Positions 8,996 to 19,215 of a DNA stretch of 51,336 bases are shown here, piece after piece. The translations under genes were made by a program, and so were the position numbers. Origin of the DNA: an uncultured Pseudomonas sp. GTDB lineage: Bacteria; Pseudomonadota; Gammaproteobacteria; Pseudomonadales; Pseudomonadaceae. The notes beneath the pieces were generated by a model, which worked only from the letters and a program-made list of their open reading frames with translations, ran no database searches and was not told the origin of the DNA. The stretch lies in assembly GCF_946885885.1 (NCBI RefSeq), contig NZ_CAMPHN010000012.1, positions 1 to 51,336 on the forward strand, written 5' to 3'. The first letter of the stretch is position 1. Every line of letters starts with the position of its first letter.

Positions 8996-10984
8996 ATGAG
9001 CCGCAATAACGACAACGACACCGCACTGTTCGGTAATGGCGATGAGTTGCCCAGCAACCACTCCGGCAACCCGCATATCGATCAGTTGATCAACCCGATC
9101 CTGGCACGTCGCCAGGTCGTTGCTGGCGGCGCTGCACTCGGCGCCTTGGCATTCTTCGGCATCGGCCTGCCAGGCATCGCCACGGCGGACGAGCGCCACC
9201 GCGACCCGGCGCGCCGTTTTTTCAGGCGCAACCGCCTGCCCTTCACACCCGTTGCGGTAACCCGCGCCGATACCGTCAGCGTACCGCCGGGATTCACCGC
9301 CAAGCCCTTCATCCCCTGGGGCACGCCGCTCACCGGTAGCTACCCGGCATTTGCCGATGATGCCAGCAATAGCGCCCAGGATCAGGCCGAACAACTCGGC
9401 ATGCATCACGACGGCATGCACTTTTTCCCCATCGATGCGCAGTCGGGCAGCGGCAAGCGTTCCGATCACGGCCTGCTGGTGCTCAACCACGAGTACATCG
9501 ACGTGCAACTGCTGCACCCCAACGGCCCGACCGCGGTCGACGGCAAGCGCACCGTCGCCGACGAGGTGCGCAAGGAAATCAATGCCCACGGCGTATCGGT
9601 GGTCGAAGTCCGCCGTAACGCCACCGGCGACTGGCAAGTCGTGCGCAGCCCCCGCAACCGGCGGATCACCGCCGCCACCCCGATGATCATCGCCGGCCCG
9701 GCCCGCGGCCACGCGCTGATGAAAACCCGCCATAGTAAGAGCGGCACCTGGGCGCGCGGCACCCAGAACAACTGCGCCAATGGCCACACCCCATGGGGCA
9801 CCTACCTCACCTGCGAGGAAAACTGGGCCGGCTATTTCGCCACCCAGGATGCCGAACAACCGCGCGAGCACAGCCGCTACGGCATCCGCAAAACCAGCCG
9901 CTACGGTTGGGAAACCCTGGCAAGCGACGAATTTCAGCGTTTCGATGCCAGCCGCCGCGGCGCCGATGCCAGCGAAGACTATCGCAACGAACCGAATCAA
10001 TTCGGCTGGATCGTCGAAATCGACCCTTTCGACCCGCAATCGGTGCCGGTCAAGCACACCGCCCTGGGCCGTTTCGCCCATGAGGGCCTGGTATTCGCCC
10101 CGGTGAAACCCGGCAAGCGCCTGGTCTGCTACTCCGGCGACGACTCGCAGAACGAGTACATCTATAAGTACGTCAGCCGCGACGCCTACACAGGTAACAA
10201 AAGCCGTGGCAAAAACTATTTGCTGGATATCGGCACGCTCTACGTCGCGCGTTTCGATGCAGACGGCAGCGGCACCTGGCTGGCGCTGGATCATGCCGAC
10301 CCAGCCTTCCAGGCCGCCTGTGCGGCTGCCGGCGTGAGCTTCGCCGATCAGGGCGATGTGCTGGTCAACACCCGCCTGGCCGCCGACGTGGTGGGCGCGA
10401 CCAAGATGGATCGCCCGGAATGGGGCGCGGTCAACCCCAATACCGGCGACGTCTATTTCACCCTGACCAACAACAGCACTCGCACCACCGGCGACGCCGC
10501 CAACCCGCGCAGCCCCAACCCCTACGGCCACATCATCCGCTGGCGCGAAGCCAGCCGCGACTTCGCCGGCACCCGTTTCGCCTGGGATATATTCCTGCTC
10601 GGCGGGCCCGCTGACGACAGCCGCGCCCCCAACGGCCAGCCGTTGAACGAACAGAACATTCTCGCCAGCCCGGATGGGCTGTGGTTCGACGACGAAGGGC
10701 GGCTGTGGATTCAAACCGACATGAGCGGCAGCCAGCTCAGCAACGGCCCGTTCGGCAACAACCAGATGCTCGTGGCGGACCCGCAGAGCGGCGAGGTCAA
10801 GCGCTTCCTGGTCGGCCCGGTTGGCGCCGAGGTCACCGGCATCACCCAAACGCCGGACTTCCGCACGCTGTTCGTCAATATCCAGCACCCGGACGATGGC
10901 AGCACCTGGCCCGATGGCCCGGGCAAACGTCCCCGCTCATCGACCGTAGTCATCACCCGCGAGGACCGTAAGCGACTTCTGTAG
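8996..10984 (+). CDS. PhoX-family alkaline phosphatase (DUF839), Tat-exported
   Basis: This 662-residue protein belongs to the PhoX family of calcium/iron-dependent phosphatases that release phosphate from organic esters in the periplasm. A twin-arginine signal is visible at residues 38-60 (LARRQVVAGGAALGALAFFG), preceded by an unusually long 37-residue n-region, as in other pseudomonad PhoX proteins. Conserved stretches include HDGMHFFP, LVLNHEY, NNCANGHTPWGTYLTCEENW (cysteine pair near the active site), and YSGDDSQNEYIYKYV. The ATG at 8996 follows AAGGAG at 7 bp. A Pho box upstream fits phosphate-starvation control. It stands alone between two terminators. I am sure of the family, less sure of substrate range. 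Confidence 0.9.
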   Translation: MSRNNDNDTALFGNGDELPSNHSGNPHIDQLINPILARRQVVAGGAALGALAFFGIGLPGIATADERHRDPARRFFRRNRLPFTPVAVTRADTVSVPPGFTAKPFIPWGTPLTGSYPAFADDASNSAQDQAEQLGMHHDGMHFFPIDAQSGSGKRSDHGLLVLNHEYIDVQLLHPNGPTAVDGKRTVADEVRKEINAHGVSVVEVRRNATGDWQVVRSPRNRRITAATPMIIAGPARGHALMKTRHSKSGTWARGTQNNCANGHTPWGTYLTCEENWAGYFATQDAEQPREHSRYGIRKTSRYGWETLASDEFQRFDASRRGADASEDYRNEPNQFGWIVEIDPFDPQSVPVKHTALGRFAHEGLVFAPVKPGKRLVCYSGDDSQNEYIYKYVSRDAYTGNKSRGKNYLLDIGTLYVARFDADGSGTWLALDHADPAFQAACAAAGVSFADQGDVLVNTRLAADVVGATKMDRPEWGAVNPNTGDVYFTLTNNSTRTTGDAANPRSPNPYGHIIRWREASRDFAGTRFAWDIFLLGGPADDSRAPNGQPLNEQNILASPDGLWFDDEGRLWIQTDMSGSQLSNGPFGNNQMLVADPQSGEVKRFLVGPVGAEVTGITQTPDFRTLFVNIQHPDDGSTWPDGPGKRPRSSTVVITREDRKRLL

Positions 10985-10998
10985 TTAGAGGCATATCG

Positions 10999-11024
10999 AA
11001 CCGGCCTAATCAGGCCGGTTTTTT
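10999..11024 (+). terminator. Rho-independent terminator after the PhoX gene
   Basis: A perfect 9-bp stem (AACCGGCCT / AGGCCGGTT) with an AATC loop runs into a T6 tract, 14 bp after the stop codon. Confidence 0.94.
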
Positions 11025-11098
11025 CTTGGCTCTGCACCAGTTATGTGTTGCATGGGGCGTTCGGGAAAGAGTGGTCCTGCTTGCAAGGGCCGCAATAG

Positions 11099-11175
11099 GT
11101 AGGGTGCGCCGTGCGCACCAAGAGTCTGCAGCCAGCGCTGGTGCGCACGGCCTAGGCGGCCCCGCGTCACCCTAC
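11099..11175. repeat. Extragenic inverted repeat of the GTAGGGTG class
   Basis: Outer arms GTAGGGTG (11099-11106) and CACCCTAC (11168-11175) enclose a perfect 13-bp inner inverted repeat, GCCGTGCGCACCA (11108-11120) and TGGTGCGCACGGC (11139-11151). The GTAGGGTG outer core recurs at 49105-49193, so this is a dispersed extragenic element rather than a gene. Confidence 0.8.
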
Positions 11176-11271
11176 GAGATCGGATCCTTCACACTTAAGC
11201 GCCCAAGCCTGAACACAACACACGACTAGTCTGGCCTCATCGACATCCGAAGCGCTCGCCAGAATCATCAG

Positions 11272-11330
11272 CCGATAGCGTCATATAGTTACAGGGAGAC
11301 GACACTACGGCCAGCTATCGGTAGTTTTTT
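11272..11330 (+). terminator. Terminator-like hairpin 262 bp upstream of nuoA
   Basis: CCGATAGC (11272-11279) pairs with GCTATCGG (11314-11321), with a 34-nt loop, and is followed within three bases by TTTTTT. It could end a short upstream transcript or act in the nuo leader. The large loop lowers confidence. Confidence 0.4.
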
Positions 11331-11591
11331 GCCAGAGTGTCGCCGACTTAGCGTCGAAACATTTATCGATCAAAAATTAATCTCTTAATTATCAATCAGT
11401 TATAAATAGCTCTTGAACCCCCAGCCTTTTTCAAAGAACGGTCTCGATGTTAAATATTTAAGGCTGAAAAATTTACTTACATCCCAATACCTGCATAATA
11501 TCGTGCACCAGATTGGCGCGATCGATACGACGGCCAACCCATCTCATTCAAATTCAAGCGAACGCCGTTCCTTGCGCCGAGGAGTTCAGGC

Positions 11592-12005
11592 ATGTCGGAA
11601 GCAACCACCGTTCTGTCCCACAACTGGGCGCTGGCCATGTTCCTGCTGGGGGTCGTGGGCCTCTGTGCATTCATGCTGGGCGTCTCCAGCCTGCTGGGCA
11701 GCAAGGCCTGGGGGCGGAGCAAGAACGAGCCTTTCGAATCCGGCATGCTTCCCACCGGCAGCGCGCGCCTGCGCCTCTCGGCAAAATTCTATCTGGTCGC
11801 GATGCTTTTCGTGATCTTCGACGTCGAAGCCCTCTTTCTCTTTGCTTGGGCCGTATCCGTCCGCGAAAGCGGTTGGGCCGGGTTCATCGAAGCCACCGTT
11901 TTTATAGCAATTCTGTTGGCAGGTCTTGTCTACCTTTGGCGTATCGGGGCGCTCGATTGGGCTCCCGAAGCTCGCCGCAAGCGGCAGGCGAAGCTAAAAC
12001 TATGA
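11592..12005 (+). CDS. nuoA: NADH-quinone oxidoreductase subunit A
   Basis: NuoA is a small membrane-arm subunit at the junction of the peripheral and membrane arms of complex I. The 137-residue product has three transmembrane helices (about 16-37, 67-88, 97-118). The long first loop carries the conserved [24 protein letters not shown] stretch, and helix 2 has the family motif [18 protein letters not shown] with its buried acidic residues. GGAG lies 8 bp before the ATG. It is the first gene of the 14.9-kb nuo operon, with nuoB following 10 bp later. Confidence 0.98.
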   Translation: MSEATTVLSHNWALAMFLLGVVGLCAFMLGVSSLLGSKAWGRSKNEPFESGMLPTGSARLRLSAKFYLVAMLFVIFDVEALFLFAWAVSVRESGWAGFIEATVFIAILLAGLVYLWRIGALDWAPEARRKRQAKLKL

Positions 12006-12015
12006 GGCTTTGGCG

Positions 12016-12693
12016 ATGCAATACAAACTTACTCGGGTCGACCCGGATGCTCCGAACGAGGAGTATCCGATTGGCCAGCGGGGGACTGTTTCCGACCCGC
12101 TGCTAGACGATCAAGTCCACAAGAATATCTATATGGGCAAGCTGGAAGACGTGCTCAATGGCGCGGTCAACTGGGGCCGTAAGAATTCGCTGTGGCCGTA
12201 TAACTTCGGTCTTTCCTGCTGCTACGTGGAAATGACCACCGCCTTCACCGCCCCCCATGACATCGCCCGTTTCGGCGCGGAAGTCATTCGGGCGTCACCT
12301 CGCCAGGCAGACTTCATGGTCATCGCCGGCACCTGCTTCATCAAAATGGCGCCGGTCATTCAGCGCCTCTACGAGCAGATGCTGGAACCCAAATGGGTTA
12401 TCTCCATGGGCGCCTGTGCCAATTCCGGCGGCATGTACGATATTTACTCGGTCGTTCAGGGCGTGGACAAGTTCCTGCCCGTGGACGTTTACATACCGGG
12501 CTGCCCGCCCCGTCCCGAAGCGTTTCTGCAAGGTTTGATGTTGCTGCAGGAATCCATCGGCAAGGAGCGTCGCCCGCTGTCCTGGGTCGTTGGCGACCAA
12601 GGCGTCTACCGCGCCGACATGCCTTCGCAAAAGGAACAGCGGCGTGAACAGCGTATTGCTGTCACCAACCTGCGCAGCCCTGACGAAGTCTGA
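12016..12693 (+). CDS. nuoB: NADH-quinone oxidoreductase subunit B
   Basis: NuoB carries the terminal [4Fe-4S] cluster N2 that reduces quinone. The 225-residue protein has all four ligands: the tandem Cys68-Cys69 in GLSCCYVEM, Cys134 in MGACANSGG and Cys163 in PGCPPRPE. The ATG at 12016, with GAGG about 8 bp upstream, gives the standard N-terminus [11 protein letters not shown]; a TTG at 12010 would add two residues. The N-terminal extension of about 30 residues before the core is normal for this lineage. Confidence 0.98.
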   Translation: MQYKLTRVDPDAPNEEYPIGQRGTVSDPLLDDQVHKNIYMGKLEDVLNGAVNWGRKNSLWPYNFGLSCCYVEMTTAFTAPHDIARFGAEVIRASPRQADFMVIAGTCFIKMAPVIQRLYEQMLEPKWVISMGACANSGGMYDIYSVVQGVDKFLPVDVYIPGCPPRPEAFLQGLMLLQESIGKERRPLSWVVGDQGVYRADMPSQKEQRREQRIAVTNLRSPDEV

Positions 12694-12756
12694 GTCATCC
12701 CCCTTCCACAAGAAGGCCCGATTCATTCTCTACGTTGACCGATAGCGACCGAGACC

Positions 12757-14538
12757 ATGACTGCAGACACCGCTCTGTTTATTCCGCCGTACAAGGCTGA
12801 CGACCAAGATGTCGTCGCCGAGCTCAATTCCCGCTTTGGCGCCGAAAGCTTCACCGTGCAAGCCACCCTCACAGGCATGCCGGTGATCTGGGTCGCCCGG
12901 GAAAAGCTGATAGAAGTACTGACCTTCCTGCGCAATCTGCCGCGTCCCTTCGTCATGCTGTACGACCTGCACGGCGTCGACGAGCGCCTGCGCACGCAAC
13001 GCCGCGGCCTGCCGGACGCCGATTTCACGGTGTTCTATCACCTGATGTCGCTGGAGCGTAATAGTGACGTAATGATTAAAGTCGCCTTATCCGAGCGCGA
13101 CCTCAACCTGCCCACCGCCACCGGCATCTGGCCCAACGCCAACTGGTACGAGCGTGAAGTCTGGGATCTTTACGGCATCACCTTCCAGGGCCATCCGCAC
13201 CTGACCCGGATCATGATGCCGCCGACCTGGGAAGGTCACCCGCTGCGCAAGGATTACCCGGCGCGCGCCACCGAATTCGACCCGTTCAGCCTGACCCTGG
13301 CCAAGCAGCAGCAGGAAGAAGAAGCGGCGCGCTTCAAGCCGGAAGACTGGGGCATGAAACGTGGCGGCGAGCACGAGGACTATATGTTTCTCAACCTCGG
13401 CCCGAACCATCCGTCCGCCCACGGCGCGTTTCGCATCGTTCTGCAACTGGACGGCGAAGAGATCGTCGATTGCGTGCCGGAAGTCGGCTACCACCACCGC
13501 GGCGCCGAGAAAATGGCCGAACGCCAGTCCTGGCACAGCTTCATCCCCTATACCGACCGTATCGACTACCTCGGCGGGGTGATGAACAACCTGCCCTACG
13601 TACTGGCAGTCGAGAAGCTCGCCGGTATCACGGTGCCGCAGCGGGTCGACGTCATCCGCATCATGATGGCCGAGTTCTTCCGCATCACCAGCCACCTGTT
13701 GTTCCTCGGCACCTATATCCAGGACGTCGGCGCCATGACCCCGGTGTTCTTCACCTTCACCGACCGCCAACGCGCGTACAAGGTGATCGAGGCCATCACC
13801 GGTTTCCGCCTGCACCCGGCCTGGTACCGCATCGGCGGGGTCGCCCACGACCTGCCGCGCGGCTGGGAAGGCCTGGTCAAGGAGTTCGTCGACTGGCTGC
13901 CCAAGCGTCTCGACGAATATCAGAAAGCCGCGCTGAAAAACAGCATCCTCAAAGGCCGGACCATCGGCGTCGCGCAGTACAACACCAAGGAGGCACTCGA
14001 GTGGGGCGTGACCGGTGCGGGCCTGCGCTCCACCGGCCTCGATTTCGACCTGCGCAAGGCGCGCCCCTACTCCGGCTACGAGAACTTCGAGTTCGAAGTG
14101 CCGCTGGCCCACAACGGCGACGCCTATGACCGCTGCATCGTCCGCGTCGAAGAAATGCGTCAAAGCGTCAAGATCATCGACCAGTGCCTGCGCAATATGC
14201 CGGTGGGTCCGTACAAGGCGGACCACCCGCTGACCACGCCGCCGCCGAAAGAGCGCACGCTGCAACACATCGAAACCCTGATCACCCACTTCCTGCAGGT
14301 TTCCTGGGGGCCGGTGATGCCGGCCAACGAGAGCTTGCAGATGATCGAAGCGACCAAGGGCATCAACAGCTACTACCTGACGAGCGACGGCAGCACCATG
14401 AGCTACCGTACCCGTATCCGTACGCCGAGCTTCCCGCACCTGCAGCAGATTCCCTCGGTGATCCGCGGCAGCATGGTCGCCGACCTGATCGCGTACCTGG
14501 GCAGTATCGACTTCGTTATGGCCGACGTGGACCGCTGA
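12757..14538 (+). CDS. nuoC: NADH-quinone oxidoreductase fused subunits C/D
   Basis: This 593-residue protein joins the 30-kDa (NuoC) and 49-kDa (NuoD) subunits, a fusion typical of gammaproteobacteria. Residues 1-190 are the NuoC part with the signature [20 protein letters not shown]. After a linker rich in K, Q and E, the NuoD part starts near residue 205 with [15 protein letters not shown], which contains the histidine of the quinone site, followed by [14 protein letters not shown] and [18 protein letters not shown] near the end. It forms the quinone chamber together with NuoB. It is separated from nuoB by 63 bp and from nuoE by 1 bp. Confidence 0.98.
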   Translation: MTADTALFIPPYKADDQDVVAELNSRFGAESFTVQATLTGMPVIWVAREKLIEVLTFLRNLPRPFVMLYDLHGVDERLRTQRRGLPDADFTVFYHLMSLERNSDVMIKVALSERDLNLPTATGIWPNANWYEREVWDLYGITFQGHPHLTRIMMPPTWEGHPLRKDYPARATEFDPFSLTLAKQQQEEEAARFKPEDWGMKRGGEHEDYMFLNLGPNHPSAHGAFRIVLQLDGEEIVDCVPEVGYHHRGAEKMAERQSWHSFIPYTDRIDYLGGVMNNLPYVLAVEKLAGITVPQRVDVIRIMMAEFFRITSHLLFLGTYIQDVGAMTPVFFTFTDRQRAYKVIEAITGFRLHPAWYRIGGVAHDLPRGWEGLVKEFVDWLPKRLDEYQKAALKNSILKGRTIGVAQYNTKEALEWGVTGAGLRSTGLDFDLRKARPYSGYENFEFEVPLAHNGDAYDRCIVRVEEMRQSVKIIDQCLRNMPVGPYKADHPLTTPPPKERTLQHIETLITHFLQVSWGPVMPANESLQMIEATKGINSYYLTSDGSTMSYRTRIRTPSFPHLQQIPSVIRGSMVADLIAYLGSIDFVMADVDR

Positions 14539-14539
14539 T

Positions 14540-15034
14540 ATGAACACACTTATTCAGACCGACCGTTTCGTCCTGAGCGACGCCGAGCGCTCGGCCATCG
14601 AACATGAAATGCACCACTACGAAGACCCGCGTGCGGCGAGCATCGAAGCCTTGAAGATCGTGCAGAAGGCGCGCGGCTGGGTGCCGGATGGCGCCGCCGA
14701 TGCGATCGGCGCGGTTATCGGCATCCCCGCCAGCGATGTCGAAGGGGTCGCCACCTTCTATAGTCAGATCTTCCGCCAGCCGGTGGGCCGCCACATCATT
14801 CGCGTCTGCGACAGCATGACCTGCTTTATCGGTGGCCATGAGTCCGTGGTGGCTTCGATCCAGCGGCAACTGGACATCGGCCTCGGCCAGACCAGCACGG
14901 ACGGCCGCTTCACCCTGCTGCCGGTCTGCTGCCTGGGTAATTGCGACAAAGCGCCGGCGGTGATGATCGACGACGACACCTTCGGCGATGTGCGACCTGA
15001 AGACGTCGCCCAATTGTTGGAGGCCTATCCATGA
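14540..15034 (+). CDS. nuoE: NADH-quinone oxidoreductase subunit E
   Basis: NuoE is the 24-kDa, thioredoxin-like subunit with the [2Fe-2S] cluster N1a in the NADH-dehydrogenase module. The 164-residue protein shows the four ligands Cys90 and Cys95 (VCDSMTCF) and Cys131 and Cys135 ([10 protein letters not shown]), with an N-terminal helical bundle before them. It starts 1 bp after nuoCD, and its TGA overlaps the nuoF ATG, so E and F are translationally coupled; they also contact each other in the complex. Confidence 0.98.
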   Translation: MNTLIQTDRFVLSDAERSAIEHEMHHYEDPRAASIEALKIVQKARGWVPDGAADAIGAVIGIPASDVEGVATFYSQIFRQPVGRHIIRVCDSMTCFIGGHESVVASIQRQLDIGLGQTSTDGRFTLLPVCCLGNCDKAPAVMIDDDTFGDVRPEDVAQLLEAYP

Positions 15035-16392
15035 GAAGTTCGACTGTCGCTCTGACCTCCATAGGCCCGGCCAACCGCATCGCCCGCAGCGAGGAAACCC
15101 ATCCGCTGACCTGGCGTTTGCGTGACGACGCGCAGCCGGTATGGCTCGACGAATACCAGCAAAAGAATGGCTACGCCGCCGCGCGTAAGGCCCTGGGCGA
15201 AATGGCCCAGGCCGACATCGTGCAAACCGTCAAGGACTCCGGCCTCAAAGGCCGGGGCGGCGCCGGCTTCCCCACCGGGGTCAAGTGGGGCCTGATGCCC
15301 ACCGACGAAACCATGAACATCCGTTACCTGCTGTGCAACGCGGATGAAATGGAGCCCAACACCTGGAAGGACCGCATGCTGATGGAGCAGCTGCCGCACC
15401 TGCTGATCGAAGGCATGTTGATCAGTGCGCGGGCGCTCAAGGCCTACCGCGGCTACATCTTTCTGCGTGGCGAATACGTCGACGCGGCGCGCATCCTCAA
15501 CCGCGCGGTCGAAGAAGCCAAGGCAGCCGGCCTGCTCGGCAAGAACATCCTCGGCAGCGGTTTCGACTTCGAACTGTTCGTGCACACCGGCGCCGGCCGT
15601 TATATCTGCGGCGAAGAAACCGCGCTGATCAACTCCCTGGAAGGTCGCCGCGCCAACCCGCGCGCCAAGCCGCCCTTCCCTGCGGCAGTCGGCGTCTGGG
15701 GTAAACCGACCTGCGTGAACAACGTCGAAACCCTGTGCAACGTGCCGGCTATCGTCGATCAGGGCGTCGACTGGTACAAATCCCTGGCCCTGCCGGGCAG
15801 CGAAGACCACGGCACCAAGCTGATGGGCTTCTCCGGCAAGGTGAAGAACCCCGGCCTGTGGGAACTGCCGTTCGGCATCAGCGCCCGCGAGCTGTTCGAA
15901 GATTACGCTGGAGGCATGCGCGACGGCTTCACCCTCAAGTGCTGGCAGCCGGGCGGCGCCGGCACCGGCTTCCTGCTGCCCGAACACCTGGACGCGCAGA
16001 TGTATGCCGCCGGCATCGCCAAGGTCGGCACACGCATGGGCACCGGGCTGGCCATGGCGGTGGACGACTCGGTGAGCATGGTCTCGCTGCTGCGCAACAT
16101 GGAAGAGTTCTTCGCCCGCGAGTCCTGCGGCTGGTGCACGCCTTGTCGCGACGGTTTGCCTTGGAGCGTGAAGATCCTCCGCGCCCTCGAACGCGGCCAA
16201 GGCACCCGTGAAGACATCGAGACCCTGCTCGGTCTGGTCAATTTCCTCGGCCCCGGCAAAACCTTCTGCGCCCATGCGCCGGGGGCGGTCGAGCCGCTCG
16301 GCAGCGCGATCAAATATTTCCGCGACGAATTCAAGGCGGGCGTCGCCGAGCAGACGCCACCTGTGACGACGGGCCAATTCGTGCCCGCGTAA
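15031..16392 (+). CDS. nuoF: NADH-quinone oxidoreductase subunit F
   Basis: NuoF binds NADH and FMN and starts electron transfer. The 453-residue protein has the nucleotide loop [10 protein letters not shown] at 74-83, the FMN-binding [19 protein letters not shown] region around residue 190, and the N3 [4Fe-4S] ligands Cys366, Cys369 and Cys372 in [12 protein letters not shown], with the fourth cysteine near 413 in KTFCAHAPG. It overlaps the end of nuoE by 4 bp, with GGAGG 8 bp before the ATG. A 93-bp gap containing a stable hairpin separates it from nuoG, the longest internal gap in this operon. Confidence 0.98.
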   Translation: MRSSTVALTSIGPANRIARSEETHPLTWRLRDDAQPVWLDEYQQKNGYAAARKALGEMAQADIVQTVKDSGLKGRGGAGFPTGVKWGLMPTDETMNIRYLLCNADEMEPNTWKDRMLMEQLPHLLIEGMLISARALKAYRGYIFLRGEYVDAARILNRAVEEAKAAGLLGKNILGSGFDFELFVHTGAGRYICGEETALINSLEGRRANPRAKPPFPAAVGVWGKPTCVNNVETLCNVPAIVDQGVDWYKSLALPGSEDHGTKLMGFSGKVKNPGLWELPFGISARELFEDYAGGMRDGFTLKCWQPGGAGTGFLLPEHLDAQMYAAGIAKVGTRMGTGLAMAVDDSVSMVSLLRNMEEFFARESCGWCTPCRDGLPWSVKILRALERGQGTREDIETLLGLVNFLGPGKTFCAHAPGAVEPLGSAIKYFRDEFKAGVAEQTPPVTTGQFVPA

Positions 16393-16454
16393 AGATCAGT
16401 ATCACGGCGGCCACTCGCCTGGCCCCGTGGCACAACCGTTTTCCATTAGCCAAG

Positions 16455-16468
16455 CCCGCTTCGGCGGG
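16455..16468 (+). promoter_or_regulatory. UUCG-tetraloop hairpin between nuoF and nuoG
   Basis: CCCGC-TTCG-GCGGG forms a 5-bp stem with the exceptionally stable UUCG loop. No T tract follows, so it is not a terminator; it may stabilise or mark processing of the nuo mRNA. It lies 17 bp before the nuoG start. Confidence 0.5.
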
Positions 16469-16485
16469 TAAGAAGACCCTCAACC

Positions 16486-19215
16486 ATGGCCACTATCCAC
16501 GTAGACGGCAAAGACCTTGAAGTCGATGGTGCAGACAACCTCTTGCAGGCCTGTCTGTCCCTCGGGCTCGACATCCCCTACTTTTGCTGGCACCCGGCGC
16601 TCGGTAGCGTCGGTGCCTGCCGCCAATGCGCGGTCAAGCAGTACACCGACGAGAACGACACCCGCGGTCGTCTGGTGATGTCCTGCATGACACCCGCCAC
16701 CGATAACACCTGGATTTCCATCGACGACGAGGAAGCCAAGCAGTTTCGCGCCAGCGTCGTCGAATGGCTGATGACCAACCACCCGCACGACTGCCCGGTG
16801 TGCGAGGAAGGCGGCCACTGTCACCTGCAGGACATGACCGTGATGACCGGTCATAACACCCGCCGCTACCGCTTTAGCAAACGCACCCACCAGAACCAGG
16901 AACTCGGCCCGTTCATCGCCCACGAGATGAACCGCTGCATCGCCTGTTACCGCTGCGTGCGTTACTACAAGGACTACGCCGGCGGCACCGACCTCGGCGT
17001 ATTCGGCGCCCACGACAACGTCTACTTCGGCCGGGTCGAAGACGGCACCCTGGAAAGCGAATTTTCCGGCAATCTGGTCGAGGTCTGCCCGACCGGCGTG
17101 TTCACCGACAAGACCCACTCCGAGCGTTACAACCGCAAGTGGGACATGCAGTTCGCGCCGAGCATCTGCCACGGCTGTTCGAGCGGCTGCAACACCAGCC
17201 CCGGCGAGCGCTATGGCGAGATCCGCCGCATCGAGAACCGTTTCAACGGCGATGTGAACCAGTATTTCCTCTGCGATCGCGGTCGCTTCGGCTATGGCTA
17301 CGTCAACCGCGAGGATCGCCCGCGCCAACCGATGATGATGCTGAGCAAGATGACCATGGGCATCGACTCGGCGCTCGACCAGGCCGCCGCGCTGCTGAAA
17401 AACCGCAAGGTCATCGGTATCGGCTCGCCGCGCGCCAGCCTGGAAAGCAACTTCGCCCTGCGCGAACTGGTGGGCCGCGAGCACTTCTACTCCGGCATCG
17501 AAGCCAACGAACAGAACAACCTGCGCCTGATTCGCGAGCTGTTGCTGAACGGCCCCTTGCCCGTACCGACCTTGCGCGATGTGGAAAACCACGACGCGGT
17601 GTTCGTGCTCGGCGAGGACCTGACCCAGACCGCCGCACGCCTGGCGTTGGCCCTGCGTCAGGCGGTGAAAGGCAAAGCCAGCGAGATCGCCGCCACCATG
17701 CGGATTCAAGAGTGGCACATCGCGGCGGTGCAGAACGTCGCCCAGAACGCACTCAATCCGCTGTTCATCGCCAGTGTCACCGCCACTCGCCTGGACGACA
17801 TCGCCGAGCAGTGCGTACAGGCCGCGCCGGACGACCTGGCGCGCATCGGCTTCGCCGTCGCCCACGCCATCGACCCGAGCGCACCGGCCGTAACCGGTTT
17901 GGAGCCGGAGGCTGCCGAGTTGGTGCAGCGCATCGCCGACGCCTTGCTGGCCGCCAAACGCCCGTTGATCGTTTCCGGCGCGTCTCTGGGTAGCCGCGCG
18001 CTGATCGAAGCCGCGGGCAACATCGCCGGCGCGCTGAAGAATCGTGAGAAGAATGGCTCCATCAGCCTGGTCGTGCCCGAAGCCAACAGCATGGGCCTGG
18101 CCCTGCTGATGGCCGATGACTTCGCCGGCAAATCCCTCGACGCCGCCCTGGATGCACTCAGTTCCGGCCAGGCCGATGCGCTGGTGGTGTTGGAGAACGA
18201 CCTGTACCGCCGTGCCGATGCCGCCAAGGTCGACGCCGCACTGGCGGCCGCCAAGGTGGTGATAGTCGCCGATCATCAAGCGACCGCCACCACGGCCAAG
18301 GCACACCTGCTGTTACCGGTCGCCAGCTTCGCCGAAGGCGATGGCACCCTGGTCAGCCAGGAGGGCCGTGCCCAACGCTTCTTCCAGGTATTCGAGCCGT
18401 CCTATTACGACGCCTCGATTCTGATTCGCGAGGGTTGGCGCTGGCTGCATGCGCTGCACAGCACCCTGCTCGGCAAAGTCGTCGACTGGACCCAACTGGA
18501 TGAAGTGACCGCCGCCTGCGCCGCCAGTAACCAACTGCTCGGTGGTATTCGCGAAGCGGCGCCGACGGCCTCGTTCCGCATCAAGGGCATGAAACTGGCG
18601 CGCGAACCGCATCGCTACAGCGGCCGTACGTCGATGCGCGCTAATATCAGCGTGCACGAGCCGCGCCAGCCGCAGGATCAGGATTCGGCTTTCGCCTTTT
18701 CCATGGAAGGCTATTCAGGCAGCAAGGAGGAGCGCCAGCAGATTCCCTTCGCCTGGTCGCCGGGTTGGAACTCGCCGCAGGCCTGGAACAAATTCCAGGA
18801 CGAAGTCGGCGGCCATCTACGTGCCGGCGATCCGGGCGTACGCCTGATCGAAGCCAAAGGCCAGACGCTGCCCTGGTTCACCCCGAACAGCGCATTCAGC
18901 CCGGCTGCCGGAACCTGGCAGGTCGTGGCGCTGCACCACCTGTTCGGCAGCGAAGAAACATCCGCCCGTGCGACGCCTATCCAGGAGCGCATGAGCCAAG
19001 CTTATGTGGCCATGGCCCCGCTCGAAGCCGAACGCCTGGGTGTCAACGACGGCGCTCTGCTCGCGGTCAGGGTAAACGGCCAGACACTGCGTCTGCCGTT
19101 GAGCGTGCGTGACGAACTGGCGGTCGGTTTGATCGGCCTGCCCGTCGGGCTGCCGGGTATTCCGGCGCTGATCGGCGGCGCGCTGGCGACCTCGATCGAG
19201 GAGGCCGCACAATGA
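16486..19215 (+). CDS. nuoG: NADH-quinone oxidoreductase subunit G
   Basis: NuoG is the 75-kDa subunit that conducts electrons through several Fe-S clusters. The 909-residue protein has the [2Fe-2S] N1b ligands Cys34, Cys45, Cys48 and Cys67, the N5 ligands in the [15 protein letters not shown] segment (His99, Cys103, Cys106, Cys112), and N4 ligands Cys151, Cys154, Cys157 with a later CPTG cysteine. It also has the CHGCSSGC motif and a later CDRGRFG, which build the extra cluster N7 found in only some bacteria, E. coli among them. The remaining 600 residues are the molybdopterin-oxidoreductase-like domain without cofactor. The last bases overlap the nuoH ATG. Confidence 0.98.
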   Translation: MATIHVDGKDLEVDGADNLLQACLSLGLDIPYFCWHPALGSVGACRQCAVKQYTDENDTRGRLVMSCMTPATDNTWISIDDEEAKQFRASVVEWLMTNHPHDCPVCEEGGHCHLQDMTVMTGHNTRRYRFSKRTHQNQELGPFIAHEMNRCIACYRCVRYYKDYAGGTDLGVFGAHDNVYFGRVEDGTLESEFSGNLVEVCPTGVFTDKTHSERYNRKWDMQFAPSICHGCSSGCNTSPGERYGEIRRIENRFNGDVNQYFLCDRGRFGYGYVNREDRPRQPMMMLSKMTMGIDSALDQAAALLKNRKVIGIGSPRASLESNFALRELVGREHFYSGIEANEQNNLRLIRELLLNGPLPVPTLRDVENHDAVFVLGEDLTQTAARLALALRQAVKGKASEIAATMRIQEWHIAAVQNVAQNALNPLFIASVTATRLDDIAEQCVQAAPDDLARIGFAVAHAIDPSAPAVTGLEPEAAELVQRIADALLAAKRPLIVSGASLGSRALIEAAGNIAGALKNREKNGSISLVVPEANSMGLALLMADDFAGKSLDAALDALSSGQADALVVLENDLYRRADAAKVDAALAAAKVVIVADHQATATTAKAHLLLPVASFAEGDGTLVSQEGRAQRFFQVFEPSYYDASILIREGWRWLHALHSTLLGKVVDWTQLDEVTAACAASNQLLGGIREAAPTASFRIKGMKLAREPHRYSGRTSMRANISVHEPRQPQDQDSAFAFSMEGYSGSKEERQQIPFAWSPGWNSPQAWNKFQDEVGGHLRAGDPGVRLIEAKGQTLPWFTPNSAFSPAAGTWQVVALHHLFGSEETSARATPIQERMSQAYVAMAPLEAERLGVNDGALLAVRVNGQTLRLPLSVRDELAVGLIGLPVGLPGIPALIGGALATSIEEAAQ

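Larger units (their letters stand above)
11025..11591. other. 567-bp gap and leader before nuoA
   Basis: The first part carries a GTAGGGTG-type inverted repeat (11099-11175). A terminator-like hairpin follows at 11272-11330. The stretch 11340-11480 is strikingly AT-rich for this genome and includes TATAAA at 11401-11406, a candidate -10 for the nuo promoter without a good -35. GGAG at 11580-11583 serves nuoA. I see no convincing gene; the short frames here read through the repeat. Confidence 0.6.

Noticed and set aside
8792..10888. 698-codon minus-strand frame opposite the PhoX gene
   Set aside because: The plus strand has a Pho box, ribosome site, Tat signal and family motifs; the antisense frame is a GC-codon artefact.
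11026..11229. 67-codon plus-strand frame before nuoA
   Set aside because: It translates through the GTAGGGTG repeat and has no ribosome site or protein-like pattern.
11340..11410. FNR/ANR box in the nuo leader
   Set aside because: ATCAA half sites occur in the AT-rich stretch, but no partner TTGAT lies at the required 4-bp spacing.
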